Positions 48,066 to 57,345 of a stretch of 64,000 bases of DNA are shown piece by piece. The DNA is taken from assembly GCA_015272215.1 (NCBI GenBank), contig JACYMD010000127.1, positions 1 through 64,000 on the forward strand. Direction: 5' to 3'. Position numbers and translations under genes: made by a program. Origin of the DNA: Rivularia sp. T60_A2020_040. Its GTDB lineage: Bacteria > Cyanobacteriota > Cyanobacteriia > Cyanobacteriales > Nostocaceae. Each line of letters begins with the position of its first letter. Position 1 is the first letter of the stretch. Below the pieces are notes generated by a model, which saw only the letters and a list, made by a program, of their open reading frames with translations, had not been told where the DNA came from and did not search any database.

Positions 48066-49550
48066 ATGACAAGCAGCAATTCTTTACCCAATCCAGAATC
48101 CAATAACTCGCAACAAATCAAATCTCTGCCTCGAATCAACTTATTAACCATGTTCCGTTTGGGTTTATTTCAAATGGGATTGGGGATTATGTCCCTGTTG
48201 ACATTAGGGGTACTCAATCGAGTTATGATTGACGAACTTAAGGTTTTGCCTTTGATTGCAGCAGGTGCGATCGCCATGTACCAGTTTGTCAGTCCAGTAC
48301 GAATTTGGTTTGGTCAGATGTCCGATACGAAACCGATTAAGGGCTATCATCGTTCTGGGTATGTATGGATTGGTGCAGTTTTTTTTACTATTCTTTCTTT
48401 TGTGGCGCTACAAGTTGTGTGGCAGTTGGGCTATAGCTTACAAGCAAATGGATGGAATTTTGCAACTTCCGGTTGGGCTGGAATATTAGCATTAATTTTT
48501 GCACTTTATGGTTTAGCTCTCAGTGCTAGTTCTACACCTTTTACGGCATTATTAGTAGATGTAACTGACGAAGACAACCGTTCTCAATTGATTGGTGTTG
48601 TATGGTCAATGTTGATGGTTGGGATTGTGATTGGAGCCATTGTCAGTTCTAGATTACTAGAAACACCAGAAATTTGTGGCTCTGCTATTTTATCTTATGA
48701 TCCTTCTCAAGGTGGAAAAATAGCAAATATTTCGCAATTAAAAGCTACAATTAATCCTGTATTTATAATTATGCCAGCGTTAGTTTTCGGACTATGTATT
48801 TTGGCAACATTTGGAGTAGAAAAAAAATATTCTCGTTATTCTTTACGTTCGCAAGCTGTAGAAAGAGAAGACCAAATCAGTTTAAAAAAGGCATTAAAAA
48901 TTTTAACTGCTAGTCGTCAAACTGGTTTATTTTTCAGTTTTTTATTGGTATTAACTATCAGTTTGTTTATGCAAGATTCAATTTTAGAACCTTATGGTGG
49001 AGAAGTGTTTGGAATGTGTATTGCTGAAACCACCAGATTAAACATTCCTTTTGGAATTGGTACTTTAATTGGAATTGCTTCAACTGGTTTTTTATTAGTA
49101 CCGCGTTTGGGAAAGAAAAATACTACAAAATTAGGATGTATTAGCGCCGGACTTTGCAATGGTTTAATTATTATGGCTGGATTTAGTGCCAGTAAAACTT
49201 TGTTAATGGGTAGTTTGTTGTTTTTTGGTTTAGCATCTGGAATGCTGACAGCAGGGGCTACTAGTTTGATGTTAGATTTAACAGCAGCGGAAACTGCGGG
49301 AACATTTATTGGTGCTTGGGGATTAGCGCAAGCAATGGCAAGGGGTTCGGCAACGGTACTTGGTGGAGGATTTTTAAATTTAGGGAAAACGCTGTTTGAA
49401 TTACCAGTAATGGCTTATGGATTAGTGTTTTTTCTACAAGGAATAGGAATGATTTTTGCGATTTTATTATTAGAAAAAGTCAATGTTAAAGAATTTCAAA
49501 AAAATGCTAAATTGGCAATTAGTTCGATATTAGAAAATGAATTAGATTAA
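48066..49550 (+). CDS. PucC/BCH1-family MFS transporter
   Basis: The 494-residue protein has about 12 membrane helices and the PucC-family hallmarks: RLGLFQMGLGIMSLLTLGVLNRVMI, FVSPVRIWFGQMSD and YHRSGYVWIGA at the N-terminus, and LDLTAAETAGTFIGAWGLAQA near the end. The family includes PucC/LhaA of purple bacteria, linked to light-harvesting complex assembly; cyanobacterial members have been proposed to handle chlorophyll or tetrapyrroles, not proven. An IMPase-family gene follows on the same strand. Confidence 0.88.
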   Translation: MTSSNSLPNPESNNSQQIKSLPRINLLTMFRLGLFQMGLGIMSLLTLGVLNRVMIDELKVLPLIAAGAIAMYQFVSPVRIWFGQMSDTKPIKGYHRSGYVWIGAVFFTILSFVALQVVWQLGYSLQANGWNFATSGWAGILALIFALYGLALSASSTPFTALLVDVTDEDNRSQLIGVVWSMLMVGIVIGAIVSSRLLETPEICGSAILSYDPSQGGKIANISQLKATINPVFIIMPALVFGLCILATFGVEKKYSRYSLRSQAVEREDQISLKKALKILTASRQTGLFFSFLLVLTISLFMQDSILEPYGGEVFGMCIAETTRLNIPFGIGTLIGIASTGFLLVPRLGKKNTTKLGCISAGLCNGLIIMAGFSASKTLLMGSLLFFGLASGMLTAGATSLMLDLTAAETAGTFIGAWGLAQAMARGSATVLGGGFLNLGKTLFELPVMAYGLVFFLQGIGMIFAILLLEKVNVKEFQKNAKLAISSILENELD

Positions 49551-49555
49551 AACAG

Positions 49556-49647
49556 TTGACAGTTGACAGTTGTTTATTACCCATTACCAATTACCTATTA
49601 CCAATTACCTATTACCTATTACCTATTACCTATTACCTATTAATAAT
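49556..49647. repeat. GACAGTT and CCTATTA repeats running to a start codon
   Basis: GACAGTTGACAGTTG at 49556-49570 is followed by about eleven CCATTAC/CCTATTA units, ending eight bases before the ATG at 49648. The array is open in the reading frame of the next gene but encodes only repeat peptides (LPIT-type), so it is treated as non-coding. Confidence 0.9.
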
Positions 49648-50442
49648 ATGAACGATTTTTGGAATAATATTTTAGAATTTTCTCAAAGTATTACTACTAG
49701 AATTGGCAAGCAGTTAATGCAAGATTTTGGTAGGGTACAAGCTGATAGTAAAGCTGATGGTAGTTTGGTGACAAAAGCGGATAAATGGGCTGATAATCAA
49801 ATTGGAGATGCGATTACTACCCAATTTCCTGATCATGGTATTCTTAGCGAAGAAAATAATACGGTTTTTCCTGATAATGAATGGTGTTGGATAGTTGACC
49901 CTTTAGATGGTACTACTAACTTTACAAGGGGAATTCCTATTTGGTGTATTTCTCTAGGGTTACTTTACAAAGGTACCCCTGTATTTGGCTATGTTTACGC
50001 ACCACCGACTGATGAAGCTTTTTATGGATATTGGCAAGGTGATTCTGGGTTAAGTTTACCTTCAGGAGCATTTTACAATCATCATCAAATCAAAACCAGT
50101 GACGATAATATAAGTAAAAATCATTTTTTCAATGTATGTTCTCGGAGTACGTCGGTAATTAATCCGGATTTTCCCTGTAAAATCAGAATGCTTGGTGTTG
50201 CTAGCTATAATTTCCTTACCATCGCTACCGGAGCGGTATTAGGTGCGATTGAAGCGACACCCAAAGTCTGGGATATAGCTGGTGCTTGGGTAATTTTACA
50301 AGCTGCTGGAGGTTGTTGGATATCTTTGAAATCTCAGCCTTTTCCTTTAGTGGTAGGTGAAGACTATAGTACAAAATCTTTACCTACATTAGCTGTAAGT
50401 AAACCGGAATTAATTCAGATTTTTAAAACTTTGGTGGATTAA
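49648..50442 (+). CDS. Inositol monophosphatase family protein
   Basis: The 264-residue phosphatase shows the metal-binding motifs VTKADKWAD, SEEN (GILSEENN), WIVDPLDGTTNF and WDIAGAWVILQAAGG. Candidates are myo-inositol phosphate, histidinol phosphate (HisN type), fructose-1,6-bisphosphate or PAP; residues deciding between these cannot be read safely. ATG 49648 is chosen because upstream sequence is a repeat array; there is no Shine-Dalgarno. Confidence 0.9.
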   Translation: MNDFWNNILEFSQSITTRIGKQLMQDFGRVQADSKADGSLVTKADKWADNQIGDAITTQFPDHGILSEENNTVFPDNEWCWIVDPLDGTTNFTRGIPIWCISLGLLYKGTPVFGYVYAPPTDEAFYGYWQGDSGLSLPSGAFYNHHQIKTSDDNISKNHFFNVCSRSTSVINPDFPCKIRMLGVASYNFLTIATGAVLGAIEATPKVWDIAGAWVILQAAGGCWISLKSQPFPLVVGEDYSTKSLPTLAVSKPELIQIFKTLVD

Positions 50443-50462
50443 TTCTTATTTGTAGTTGTAGA

Positions 50463-50492
50463 TTGGGTTACTTATTTTCTTGTATAACCCAA
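50463..50492. terminator. Hairpin between convergent genes
   Basis: TTGGGTTA (50463-50470) and TAACCCAA (50485-50492) form a perfect 8-bp stem around 14 bases. It lies 20 bases after the IMPase-family stop and 75 bases before the end of the convergent ABC ATPase gene. No T run, so termination is uncertain. Confidence 0.4.
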
Positions 50493-50502
50493 CCTCGGAA
50501 AT

Positions 50503-50542
50503 AATCACGGATTAAAAAGGATTACACGGATTACACGGATTT
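50503..50542. repeat. Dispersed CACGGATT repeat, copy 1
   Basis: The sequence starting AATCACGGATTAAAAAGG and continuing ATTACACGGATT is present in reverse orientation, identical over at least 30 bases, at 63757-63790. Here it carries one extra ACACGGATT unit. Confidence 0.85.
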
Positions 50543-50566
50543 TAATTACAAATTACAAATTACCAA

Positions 50567-51334
50567 TTACAAATAATTATCGGTAATTTCACCATCTTCC
50601 AAGAATGCCACATTGTCAGCAAAACTCTGAATTCGAGAATCATGAGTTACCATGACAACGGTGCTTCCACCTTCTTTAGCTAAATTACACAATAATTCGA
50701 TAACAGCTTGTCCGTTATGAGAATCTAGTGCGGCAGTTGGTTCATCTGCCATAATTAATTGAGGATTTCCTGCTAAAGCACGAGCGATGGCAATTCGTTG
50801 TTTTTGTCCACCAGATAAGTCACGAGGCAGCAAATTGGCTTTATTGGCTAATCCTACCATATCTAATAATTCTAAAGCCTGATGAGTGGCGGATTTACCC
50901 TTAATACCTTTAATTTCCAAAGCGACTTGGACATTTTCTACTGCATTTAAAGCACCGAACAAGTTAAAGCCTTGAAAAATAAAACCAATATGATCCCTTC
51001 TAAACCGAGATAATTTTTTCCGAGACATCCGCGTAATTTCTTCCCCCAAAAGATAGACTTTCCCATTGGTAGGAGTCAAAATTCCTGCCAAAATTGATAA
51101 TAAAGTGGTTTTCCCCGAACCGGAATGTCCCATTAACAGTTGAATGGTACCCTTGCTCACATCCAAATCAATTCCTTTGAGTGCTACGTAGCGCTGTCTC
51201 CCAGATTGATATACCATTTCTATTCCTTTAGCAGAAATAGCAGAGGTTTTCAATTTACTTACATCAGTAGATTGTGAATTATTCCAACTGTCGATTCTGT
51301 TCGTCACTATACATTGATTTTGAGAAATAGTCAT
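50567..51334 (-). CDS. ABC transporter ATP-binding protein, DevA/MacB type
   Basis: The 255-residue ATPase shows Walker A GHSGSGKTT, Q-loop FQGFNLF, signature LSGGQKQRIAIARAL, Walker B LIMADEPTAALD and the H-loop VTHD. An N-terminal extension of about 35 residues precedes the domain. It resembles DevA of the heterocyst glycolipid exporter DevBCA and MacB-type exporters. Its partner permease lies 123 nt upstream on the same strand. No membrane-fusion protein (DevB) gene is adjacent, so assembly with one encoded elsewhere is assumed. Confidence 0.92.
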   Translation of the reverse strand: MTISQNQCIVTNRIDSWNNSQSTDVSKLKTSAISAKGIEMVYQSGRQRYVALKGIDLDVSKGTIQLLMGHSGSGKTTLLSILAGILTPTNGKVYLLGEEITRMSRKKLSRFRRDHIGFIFQGFNLFGALNAVENVQVALEIKGIKGKSATHQALELLDMVGLANKANLLPRDLSGGQKQRIAIARALAGNPQLIMADEPTAALDSHNGQAVIELLCNLAKEGGSTVVMVTHDSRIQSFADNVAFLEDGEITDNYL

Positions 51335-51457
51335 TTCTTTTAGGGAAGGATATTAATTTTTAGGCTTTGTACAATGAAAAGGTAAAATTACTTATAAGTT
51401 TTTAAAATAAGAACAAAAATTTACTCTTAAGATAGAACAGTTTACTTAGGAAAAATA

Positions 51458-52708
51458 CTATGCTTTGAATACAATTGCCGGATCAACTTTGCTGACTTTC
51501 TGAATTGCGAATAAAGCCGAACCCACGCACATCAACACCGTTACGCCAAAAACTCCCACGGCTGTTAATGGAGTAATCAAAATTACGATGCCTTGAGTTG
51601 CTAGCGTCCAAGCTCCTAACCCCCAACAAAGCAACATTCCGGGAATATAGCCAAGAATCGCCATCCACAAAGCCTGCTCGATGATAATGCCGTATATGAC
51701 TCTATTGGACGCTCCCATGGCTTTGAGTGTTCCAAATTCTTTGAGATGGTCGGCAACCGCTGAGTATAATATTTGACCTACTATTACGACACCAACAACT
51801 ATACCGACGCTGGCACCCAAGCCTAAAATAAACCCGATCCCCGTTGACTGCTGCCAAAATACACGTATCTTTTGAGACAACTCTGCGGTGGTATATGCTT
51901 TAGTTTCGGGGAAAGTCGATTCTAAACGTTTTTTGAGTTCTGGGATATTTTCACCGGGTTGTGCTTGAATCAATACATAAGAAATAGGTGTATTCAAGCT
52001 TAATGTTGGTGGTGGTTCGTTGGCAGATTGTTGTTTTTGAGCATTAGTATCTTTTTGATAAACGTTTCGACATTGCAGTTCTTCTCCCACCCAGGTACAG
52101 TTAACATTAGTGGTGACGCTAGCATTAGCGTAAGCGTTTGCAGTTTCCAAGGAAGTAAATAGTACTGCACTCGAAACAACTGATTGGGTATTTTGGGTGA
52201 ATCCGACTACCTGTACTGGTAAGGAGCCAATTTGAGCGGTATCTCCAATTTGTTCGACTTTGAGAGACTTCAAGTTGCTTTGATCAAGGATTACCGTATA
52301 AGGGTTCCTCAGAGATTTTACATCACCTTCAACCATATCTCCGGGTACAAATAGTTGTCCTGTGGCAGGAAATCCAAATATTTTGACTACATTGAGTTTG
52401 CCATTGGGTACATTCCATCGAGCAGAACCTTGGAGTAAAGCTTCGGCTCGTCTGACACCATCAACTTTTCTCGCTCTCACGGCATAATCGAATAGAAGCG
52501 GTTGAGTGAGTTCAAGGTGTACCATTTTATCGGATGCTAACCAAATATCGGCTCGAGAATTTTCTACTAAAGTTGCGGTAGAACGAATTACCCCATTGAA
52601 AACTCCAGTTTGGATAGTCACTAAGCTAACAGCAAACATAATTCCGGCTTGAGCAACTAGAAATCGGGGAATATCTTCAAATAAGTTTTTGCGAGCAATA
52701 GAAACCAT
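51458..52708 (-). CDS. ABC transporter permease, DevC/FtsX-MacB type
   Basis: The 416-residue protein has one N-terminal membrane helix, a large extracytoplasmic domain (about 40-285) and three C-terminal helices with EFGTLKAMGASNRVIYGIIIEQ, the coupling segment of MacB/DevC permeases. The extracytoplasmic part holds a cysteine pair (NVNCTWVGEELQC) that could form a disulphide. It works with the following ATPase. Exported substrate unknown; heterocyst glycolipid or a similar envelope lipid is one possibility given the homology. Confidence 0.9.
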   Translation of the reverse strand: MVSIARKNLFEDIPRFLVAQAGIMFAVSLVTIQTGVFNGVIRSTATLVENSRADIWLASDKMVHLELTQPLLFDYAVRARKVDGVRRAEALLQGSARWNVPNGKLNVVKIFGFPATGQLFVPGDMVEGDVKSLRNPYTVILDQSNLKSLKVEQIGDTAQIGSLPVQVVGFTQNTQSVVSSAVLFTSLETANAYANASVTTNVNCTWVGEELQCRNVYQKDTNAQKQQSANEPPPTLSLNTPISYVLIQAQPGENIPELKKRLESTFPETKAYTTAELSQKIRVFWQQSTGIGFILGLGASVGIVVGVVIVGQILYSAVADHLKEFGTLKAMGASNRVIYGIIIEQALWMAILGYIPGMLLCWGLGAWTLATQGIVILITPLTAVGVFGVTVLMCVGSALFAIQKVSKVDPAIVFKA

Positions 52709-53347
52709 TGATTATAGAATCACGAAGAAAATTTACTTGACTTGCAACTTACCTTTGTTCTTCAATTGATGCAAGGTAAAAAATAATTTGTTTTTAAAAA
52801 TCATTGGAAGTAGAAATTTGATCAGATACATAAATTGTTCATATTGGATTTGATAATTTTGCTTTTCAAAATGGTTTTAATAGGTTTAAAAGTAAATATT
52901 TATGGTTAAATTAATAAATACAACTGCAAAACCGCAATACAAAACCTCTATTAAAACTAACTTTTGATTTTAATTGCAAACAATATATTTTGATAATGGA
53001 ACTTTTTGATAATTGTGAAGTCTACTCGCTAAAATCTTTTATATATCAAAAATTATGTCAATCTCCAATTCCTACATCCACAATTTCTTGACTGTCAATT
53101 AAATTGCAAAAGTTCCGGACATGAGTAAATATTGCCTGATATTGATGAAATATTCGTACAGATGTACGCTATTCTTGGAACTACTTAAAACATCATAAGT
53201 TCTTTTATTGTAGGTTAGCTCTCTCGACAGACCGGGATATGAGTAGTAATATCTTCCTCACCTTAGAACTTTAGTTAGTTTTAAATACTTTTGTAAAGAC
53301 GCTTCAAGGATTGTTTATATTTACTTAATAATTTGTGTGGAGGTGAA
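52709..53347. other. 639-bp divergent intergenic region
   Basis: AT-rich, between the ABC permease (minus) and the GH3 gene (plus). TTACCTTTG and CAAGGTAA form an inverted repeat at about 52751-52780, close to the permease start, and could be an operator. No gene recognised. Confidence 0.6.
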
Positions 53348-55033
53348 ATGGTAAATTTTACATTGGCGTTACTTACTAATGCGGCAAAGTTATCCAAAGC
53401 AAATTTTGTCCGTAAAACCCGTAACCCGACAGTGGTTCAAGAGCAGTTTTTACTGTCGTTGCTTAATGCTTATCAAGAAACCGAATTTGGACAAGAGTAT
53501 CGGTTTGCAGAAATTAAAAGTGTCGATCAATTTCGAGAACGTCTACCCATTCTAGCTTACAGCAGCTACGAACCTTATTTAGAGCGTATTGCCAAGGGGG
53601 AACAAAATATTCTCACACCCAACCCGGTTATTTACCTGAATTTAACGAGCGGTTCTACTGGTAAACAGAAATTGATTCCAGTCACCAAACAATCTCGTAA
53701 AATCCTGAATCGTAACAATCAGGTTAGCATGGGTTTTGTTGCCGAAGCCGCGCAAAAGCGGGGTTTACCAATTGGTACAATACTCTTGACAAGTTCGGTA
53801 CAATTATACGGACGTACCAGCGGTGGAATTAATTATGGTCCCGTTAGCGTTGGTGATTTACGTCTGAATAGTTTTCTGTATCAGCAAGTATTTGCGCTTC
53901 CTTATGAAGCTTTACAACCAGAAGATAATTTAGCACGTCATTACGTTTGTTTGCTTTTTGCTTTAAAAAATCCGTCTTTGAGAATTATCGCTGCCAATTT
54001 CCCGATTTTAGGGCTACAACTGTGTCAGTATTTGGAATCTCAAGCTTTAGAACTAATTGAAGATTTAGAACAAGGAACTATTGCTCCCTGGTTGAATTTG
54101 AAACCGGAATTACGAGCAAAATTAGAAAATAAATTATCTCCATCCCCGAAACGAGCTGCTCAACTACGTCAGATTTTACAAGAGGAAGGAAGACTTACAC
54201 CAAAATTAGTTTGGCCAAATCTCTCATTCATTAGTACTGCTCGTGGTGGCACATCAGACTTTTATCTGCAAAAATTTCCCGAATATTTTGGTGATACCCC
54301 AATTTTTGGCGGAGTTTATTCTTCTGCGGAAGGTACTTTTGGTATTTATCCCGATTTTAATCAGGATGGGGCAATTTTAGCGATTCAAACTGGTTTCTTT
54401 GAATTTATCCCCGAAGAGGAATGGGATGTTTCCCAACCAAAAACACTTTTAGCTCATCAAGTAGAAGTCGGAAAATATTACCGTATTTTACTGTCTAACT
54501 ACAGCGGTTTATATCGTTACGATATTGGAGATGTGGTAGAAGTTGTCGGCTGGTACCAAAAAACTCCCTTAATTACATTCCGACATCGTAAGGGAGGTAT
54601 GTTATCTTCAACAACAGAAAAAACTACTGAATTTCATGTTATTCAAGTAATGCAGCAGTTAGAAAAGCAATTTAATTTATCTTTAGAAAACTTTTGTATT
54701 ACTTTATCTGAAGATGATATTCCCCCTCATTATTTAGTAAACATTGAATTAGCATCGGGTCATAGTCTTAATAATCCTCAACAATTTATCATTGAGTTCG
54801 ACCGTTTGTTAAAAGAAATTCATATTTCTTATGCAGCGAAAAGACCAACTCCAATACCACCACCCCGGTTAAGAATTATGGCTGCGGGAAGTTTTGCGAT
54901 TATTCGACAGCGACTTTTAGAAAGAGGAATTCCCGCTTCCCAGTTAAAATTCCCTCATCTGAGCAATGATAGACAATTTCTGGCTGGATTAACTGTTGAG
55001 CAAGAAATAACGTTACTAGAAGTTAATCATTAA
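53348..55033 (+). CDS. GH3 family acyl-acid-amido synthetase homologue
   Basis: The 561-residue protein is a GH3-type member of the adenylating superfamily: the ATP-binding LNLTSGSTGKQKLIPVT near residue 100, the tyrosine-rich GGVYSSAEGTFGIYPD, and YRYDIGDVVEVVG with FRHRKGGMLSSTTEKTTE towards the C-terminal domain. Plant GH3 enzymes join amino acids to jasmonate or auxin; bacterial relatives adenylate acids and transfer them to amines, with largely unknown substrates. ATG 53348 has a perfect GGAGGTG eight bases upstream. A beta-hydroxylase gene follows after 59 nt. Confidence 0.9.
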   Translation: MVNFTLALLTNAAKLSKANFVRKTRNPTVVQEQFLLSLLNAYQETEFGQEYRFAEIKSVDQFRERLPILAYSSYEPYLERIAKGEQNILTPNPVIYLNLTSGSTGKQKLIPVTKQSRKILNRNNQVSMGFVAEAAQKRGLPIGTILLTSSVQLYGRTSGGINYGPVSVGDLRLNSFLYQQVFALPYEALQPEDNLARHYVCLLFALKNPSLRIIAANFPILGLQLCQYLESQALELIEDLEQGTIAPWLNLKPELRAKLENKLSPSPKRAAQLRQILQEEGRLTPKLVWPNLSFISTARGGTSDFYLQKFPEYFGDTPIFGGVYSSAEGTFGIYPDFNQDGAILAIQTGFFEFIPEEEWDVSQPKTLLAHQVEVGKYYRILLSNYSGLYRYDIGDVVEVVGWYQKTPLITFRHRKGGMLSSTTEKTTEFHVIQVMQQLEKQFNLSLENFCITLSEDDIPPHYLVNIELASGHSLNNPQQFIIEFDRLLKEIHISYAAKRPTPIPPPRLRIMAAGSFAIIRQRLLERGIPASQLKFPHLSNDRQFLAGLTVEQEITLLEVNH

Positions 55034-55092
55034 TACAAATGATTATATATTTCTCGTAGTTTACTTTCGCAATAATTTTATATATTCAAAAT

Positions 55093-55854
55093 ATGCAAGA
55101 CTTATCTAAGATAATCGTTAAACAATTAGAGAAATTGCTGACTAAAGATGGTTGGTTAGAAACGTTAGTTGCTAATAATTCTAAGATAGGAAATTCTGTC
55201 TTTTTTGATGTTGAACAATTTCCTTGGGCTAAAGATTTAGAAGCAAATTGGATGGTGATTCGTCAAGAATTAGAACAAGTACTGGAAAGAGTAGACGAAT
55301 TACCAAATTTCCAAGATATTTCTAAACGTCAATATCGCATCGCTAATGATAATCTTTGGAAAACTTATTTTTTCTATGCATTTGGATTTAAAGCTACTAG
55401 AAATTGCGAAAGATGTCCGGAAACTACTAAATTGATTGAACAAATACCGGGAATGAAAGTGGCATTTTTCTCAATTCTTGCTCCCGGTAAACATATTCCC
55501 AGACATCGTGGTAAACTCAAAACTTTGATTCGCTATCATTTAGGTTTAATTGTTCCAGAACCAAAAGAAAAATGTAAAATTCAAATAGCAGATGAAATTA
55601 GATATTGGCAAGAAGGTAAAAGTTTAATTTTCGACGATACTTTTTACCATGAAGTTTGGAATGATACCGATGGATATCGTGTAGTATTATTCTTAGATAT
55701 TGTTCGTCCTTTAAAATTTCCTCTTTCTGTGGTTAGTTCTTTAGCTAATAAATTCATTGCTGCATCTCCCATAGTTCAAGAAGCAAAAGCTAGTCATAAT
55801 ACTTGGGAAAATAAGTTTGAAAAAGAGCAGAAATCTCAAGAACTAATTTCTTAG
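55093..55854 (+). CDS. Aspartyl/asparaginyl beta-hydroxylase family enzyme
   Basis: The 253-residue protein carries the Fe(II)/2-oxoglutarate motif pattern of the AspH group: the first His ligand in IPRHRG, RYHLGLIVPE, then FDDTFYHEVWN with the second His and YRVVLFLDIVRP with the Arg that binds 2-oxoglutarate. It hydroxylates Asp or Asn residues, or a related fatty/amino acid group in metabolite pathways. It is co-directional with the GH3 gene 59 nt upstream, suggesting one small pathway. Confidence 0.88.
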   Translation: MQDLSKIIVKQLEKLLTKDGWLETLVANNSKIGNSVFFDVEQFPWAKDLEANWMVIRQELEQVLERVDELPNFQDISKRQYRIANDNLWKTYFFYAFGFKATRNCERCPETTKLIEQIPGMKVAFFSILAPGKHIPRHRGKLKTLIRYHLGLIVPEPKEKCKIQIADEIRYWQEGKSLIFDDTFYHEVWNDTDGYRVVLFLDIVRPLKFPLSVVSSLANKFIAASPIVQEAKASHNTWENKFEKEQKSQELIS

Positions 55855-55863
55855 TTTGTAGTT

Positions 55864-55953
55864 GCGCTTTAGCGCTAAATTTTGTCATTATTTCGCTAAA
55901 TTCTCCATACAACCCAGAATACTGGGAGACGTAGCAATACGCCCCGTCTCTAC
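55864..55953. other. Two inverted repeats between convergent genes
   Basis: GCGCTTTAGCGC (55865-55876) forms a tight hairpin followed by TAAATTTTG. GAGACG/CGTCTC arms around TAGCAATACGCCC (55926-55951) form a second, followed by TACATTTTT. The latter is a degenerate copy of the palindrome at 3446-3470. Either may end transcription of the hydroxylase gene. Confidence 0.5.
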
Positions 55954-55957
55954 ATTT

Positions 55958-57157
55958 TTAAAAACGGTCATATTTTGCTTTTTCCAGGGCTTTACTTTGT
56001 TTGATACTCAAAAATGTAGTTACTAAAGATACCGCTGCACCGACAAAAAATACCGCAATTCCACCATTCTTCCAAACTGGACCAAGAAAAATTGGTGAGA
56101 AAAATTGTCCTAAATTACTCGCTCCCGTACCAATTGCTAAAACGCTAGAACGTACTTCTGGAGGGTTTGATTTTGATAGAGCATCATATAAATTAGGCAT
56201 AACGATACCGAATCCCATGCCGAAAATAATCGCCGTGGGTAGAATCAAATAAATTTGTTCCACAAACGGTATAGTTATTAATGTGACTGCCATTAAAATA
56301 AAGCCTAGAGCGATCGCCTTTGCACTCCCCAAACGCTTGGCTAACTTGCTCGCACCCACGGCAGAAATTACAGCCGCACCAATGGCTCGCGATGCTAAAA
56401 TTGCTCCATTAAGTACTGTATCGGCGGCGATTGCTTGTTTAAAATGTAGAGGAGCGTAGATAATTACCACATAAAAGATAGCAGATGTCAAGGCTAAGGC
56501 TATAAATAAAGTTAAAGTACTCGAAGATGTCAAGCTTTGAATAAGTTGGTCTTTTTGATTTAGACCTATTGATAAAGTACTTTGACGCTTTTGCTTTGGT
56601 AATATCAAATAGGCAATCAGGGCGGCTGGTAAACCTAAACCATAGAGAAAAAAGGTAAATCGCCAATTGATGGAACCAAGTAAACCACCTAAAAGCGGAA
56701 AAATAATGCTGGCGATCGCTAATGCACTGGTTGTATAACCAAGAATGCGGGTGCGTCTTTCTCCTTCATACATACTACTCAAAATACCGATACTCGCAGC
56801 GGCAACGCCTCCACTGGCAGCCCCCAATAATGCTCGTGATATTAATAAAGGGGTAAAACTCTGCATCAAGCCTCCAATACTGCCGAAAATTGCGTAGCAA
56901 ACCAGTGATGGAATTAGCACCTTGACTTTACCAATCCGGTCAGCGAGAATACCAAAAATCGGACTAAATAAAAAGATTGTCAGACAATGCATACTCACCA
57001 AAGTACCTGCCCAACGGGGATCGATGGCAAGTTGTTCTTTGATTTCCGGCATGATTGGTGACACAACACTTCCCGTCATCGTGGTTAAGCTACCGCAAAC
57101 AAGTAATACCAGTAACGTCGGAATTTGCTTGCGATTTTCTTTAGCTAGAAGCGACAT
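55958..57157 (-). CDS. MFS transporter, drug/metabolite efflux type
   Basis: The 399-residue protein has about 12 membrane helices, MFS motif A (GILADRIGKVKVL) in the loop 2-3, and LGAASGGVAAASIGILSSMYEGERRTRILGY in helices 4-5, typical of proton-driven exporters of the DHA1 group. It converges on the GH3-hydroxylase pair and could export its product, but the substrate cannot be read from the sequence. Confidence 0.9.
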   Translation of the reverse strand: MSLLAKENRKQIPTLLVLLVCGSLTTMTGSVVSPIMPEIKEQLAIDPRWAGTLVSMHCLTIFLFSPIFGILADRIGKVKVLIPSLVCYAIFGSIGGLMQSFTPLLISRALLGAASGGVAAASIGILSSMYEGERRTRILGYTTSALAIASIIFPLLGGLLGSINWRFTFFLYGLGLPAALIAYLILPKQKRQSTLSIGLNQKDQLIQSLTSSSTLTLFIALALTSAIFYVVIIYAPLHFKQAIAADTVLNGAILASRAIGAAVISAVGASKLAKRLGSAKAIALGFILMAVTLITIPFVEQIYLILPTAIIFGMGFGIVMPNLYDALSKSNPPEVRSSVLAIGTGASNLGQFFSPIFLGPVWKNGGIAVFFVGAAVSLVTTFLSIKQSKALEKAKYDRF

Positions 57158-57248
57158 AGATTATATAAAAATTCCTAAATAAATTTATCAGCCTTAAAAG
57201 TACACTAACCCAACTCATTCACGGTGAATAGGCAATTAGGAGAACAAA

Positions 57249-57275
57249 ATCCCCTGCAAATAAATAATGCAAGGG
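57249..57275 (-). terminator. Possible terminator of the radical-SAM gene
   Basis: On the minus strand CCCTTGCA and TGCAGGGG form a stem with one bulge around an AT loop, about 75 bases after the stop codon, followed by ATTTTGTTCT. Weak T run. Confidence 0.35.
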
Positions 57276-57345
57276 AAAATGGTACCTTAATATTTGAATT
57301 GTTTAAAGCTTTAACTGTTCCGCTGATAAATCTCTTAGTGAATCT

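Noticed and set aside
49570-49647. 26-codon N-terminal extension of the IMPase-family protein
   Set aside because: Encoded by CCTATTA repeats and absent from the family; start set at 49648.
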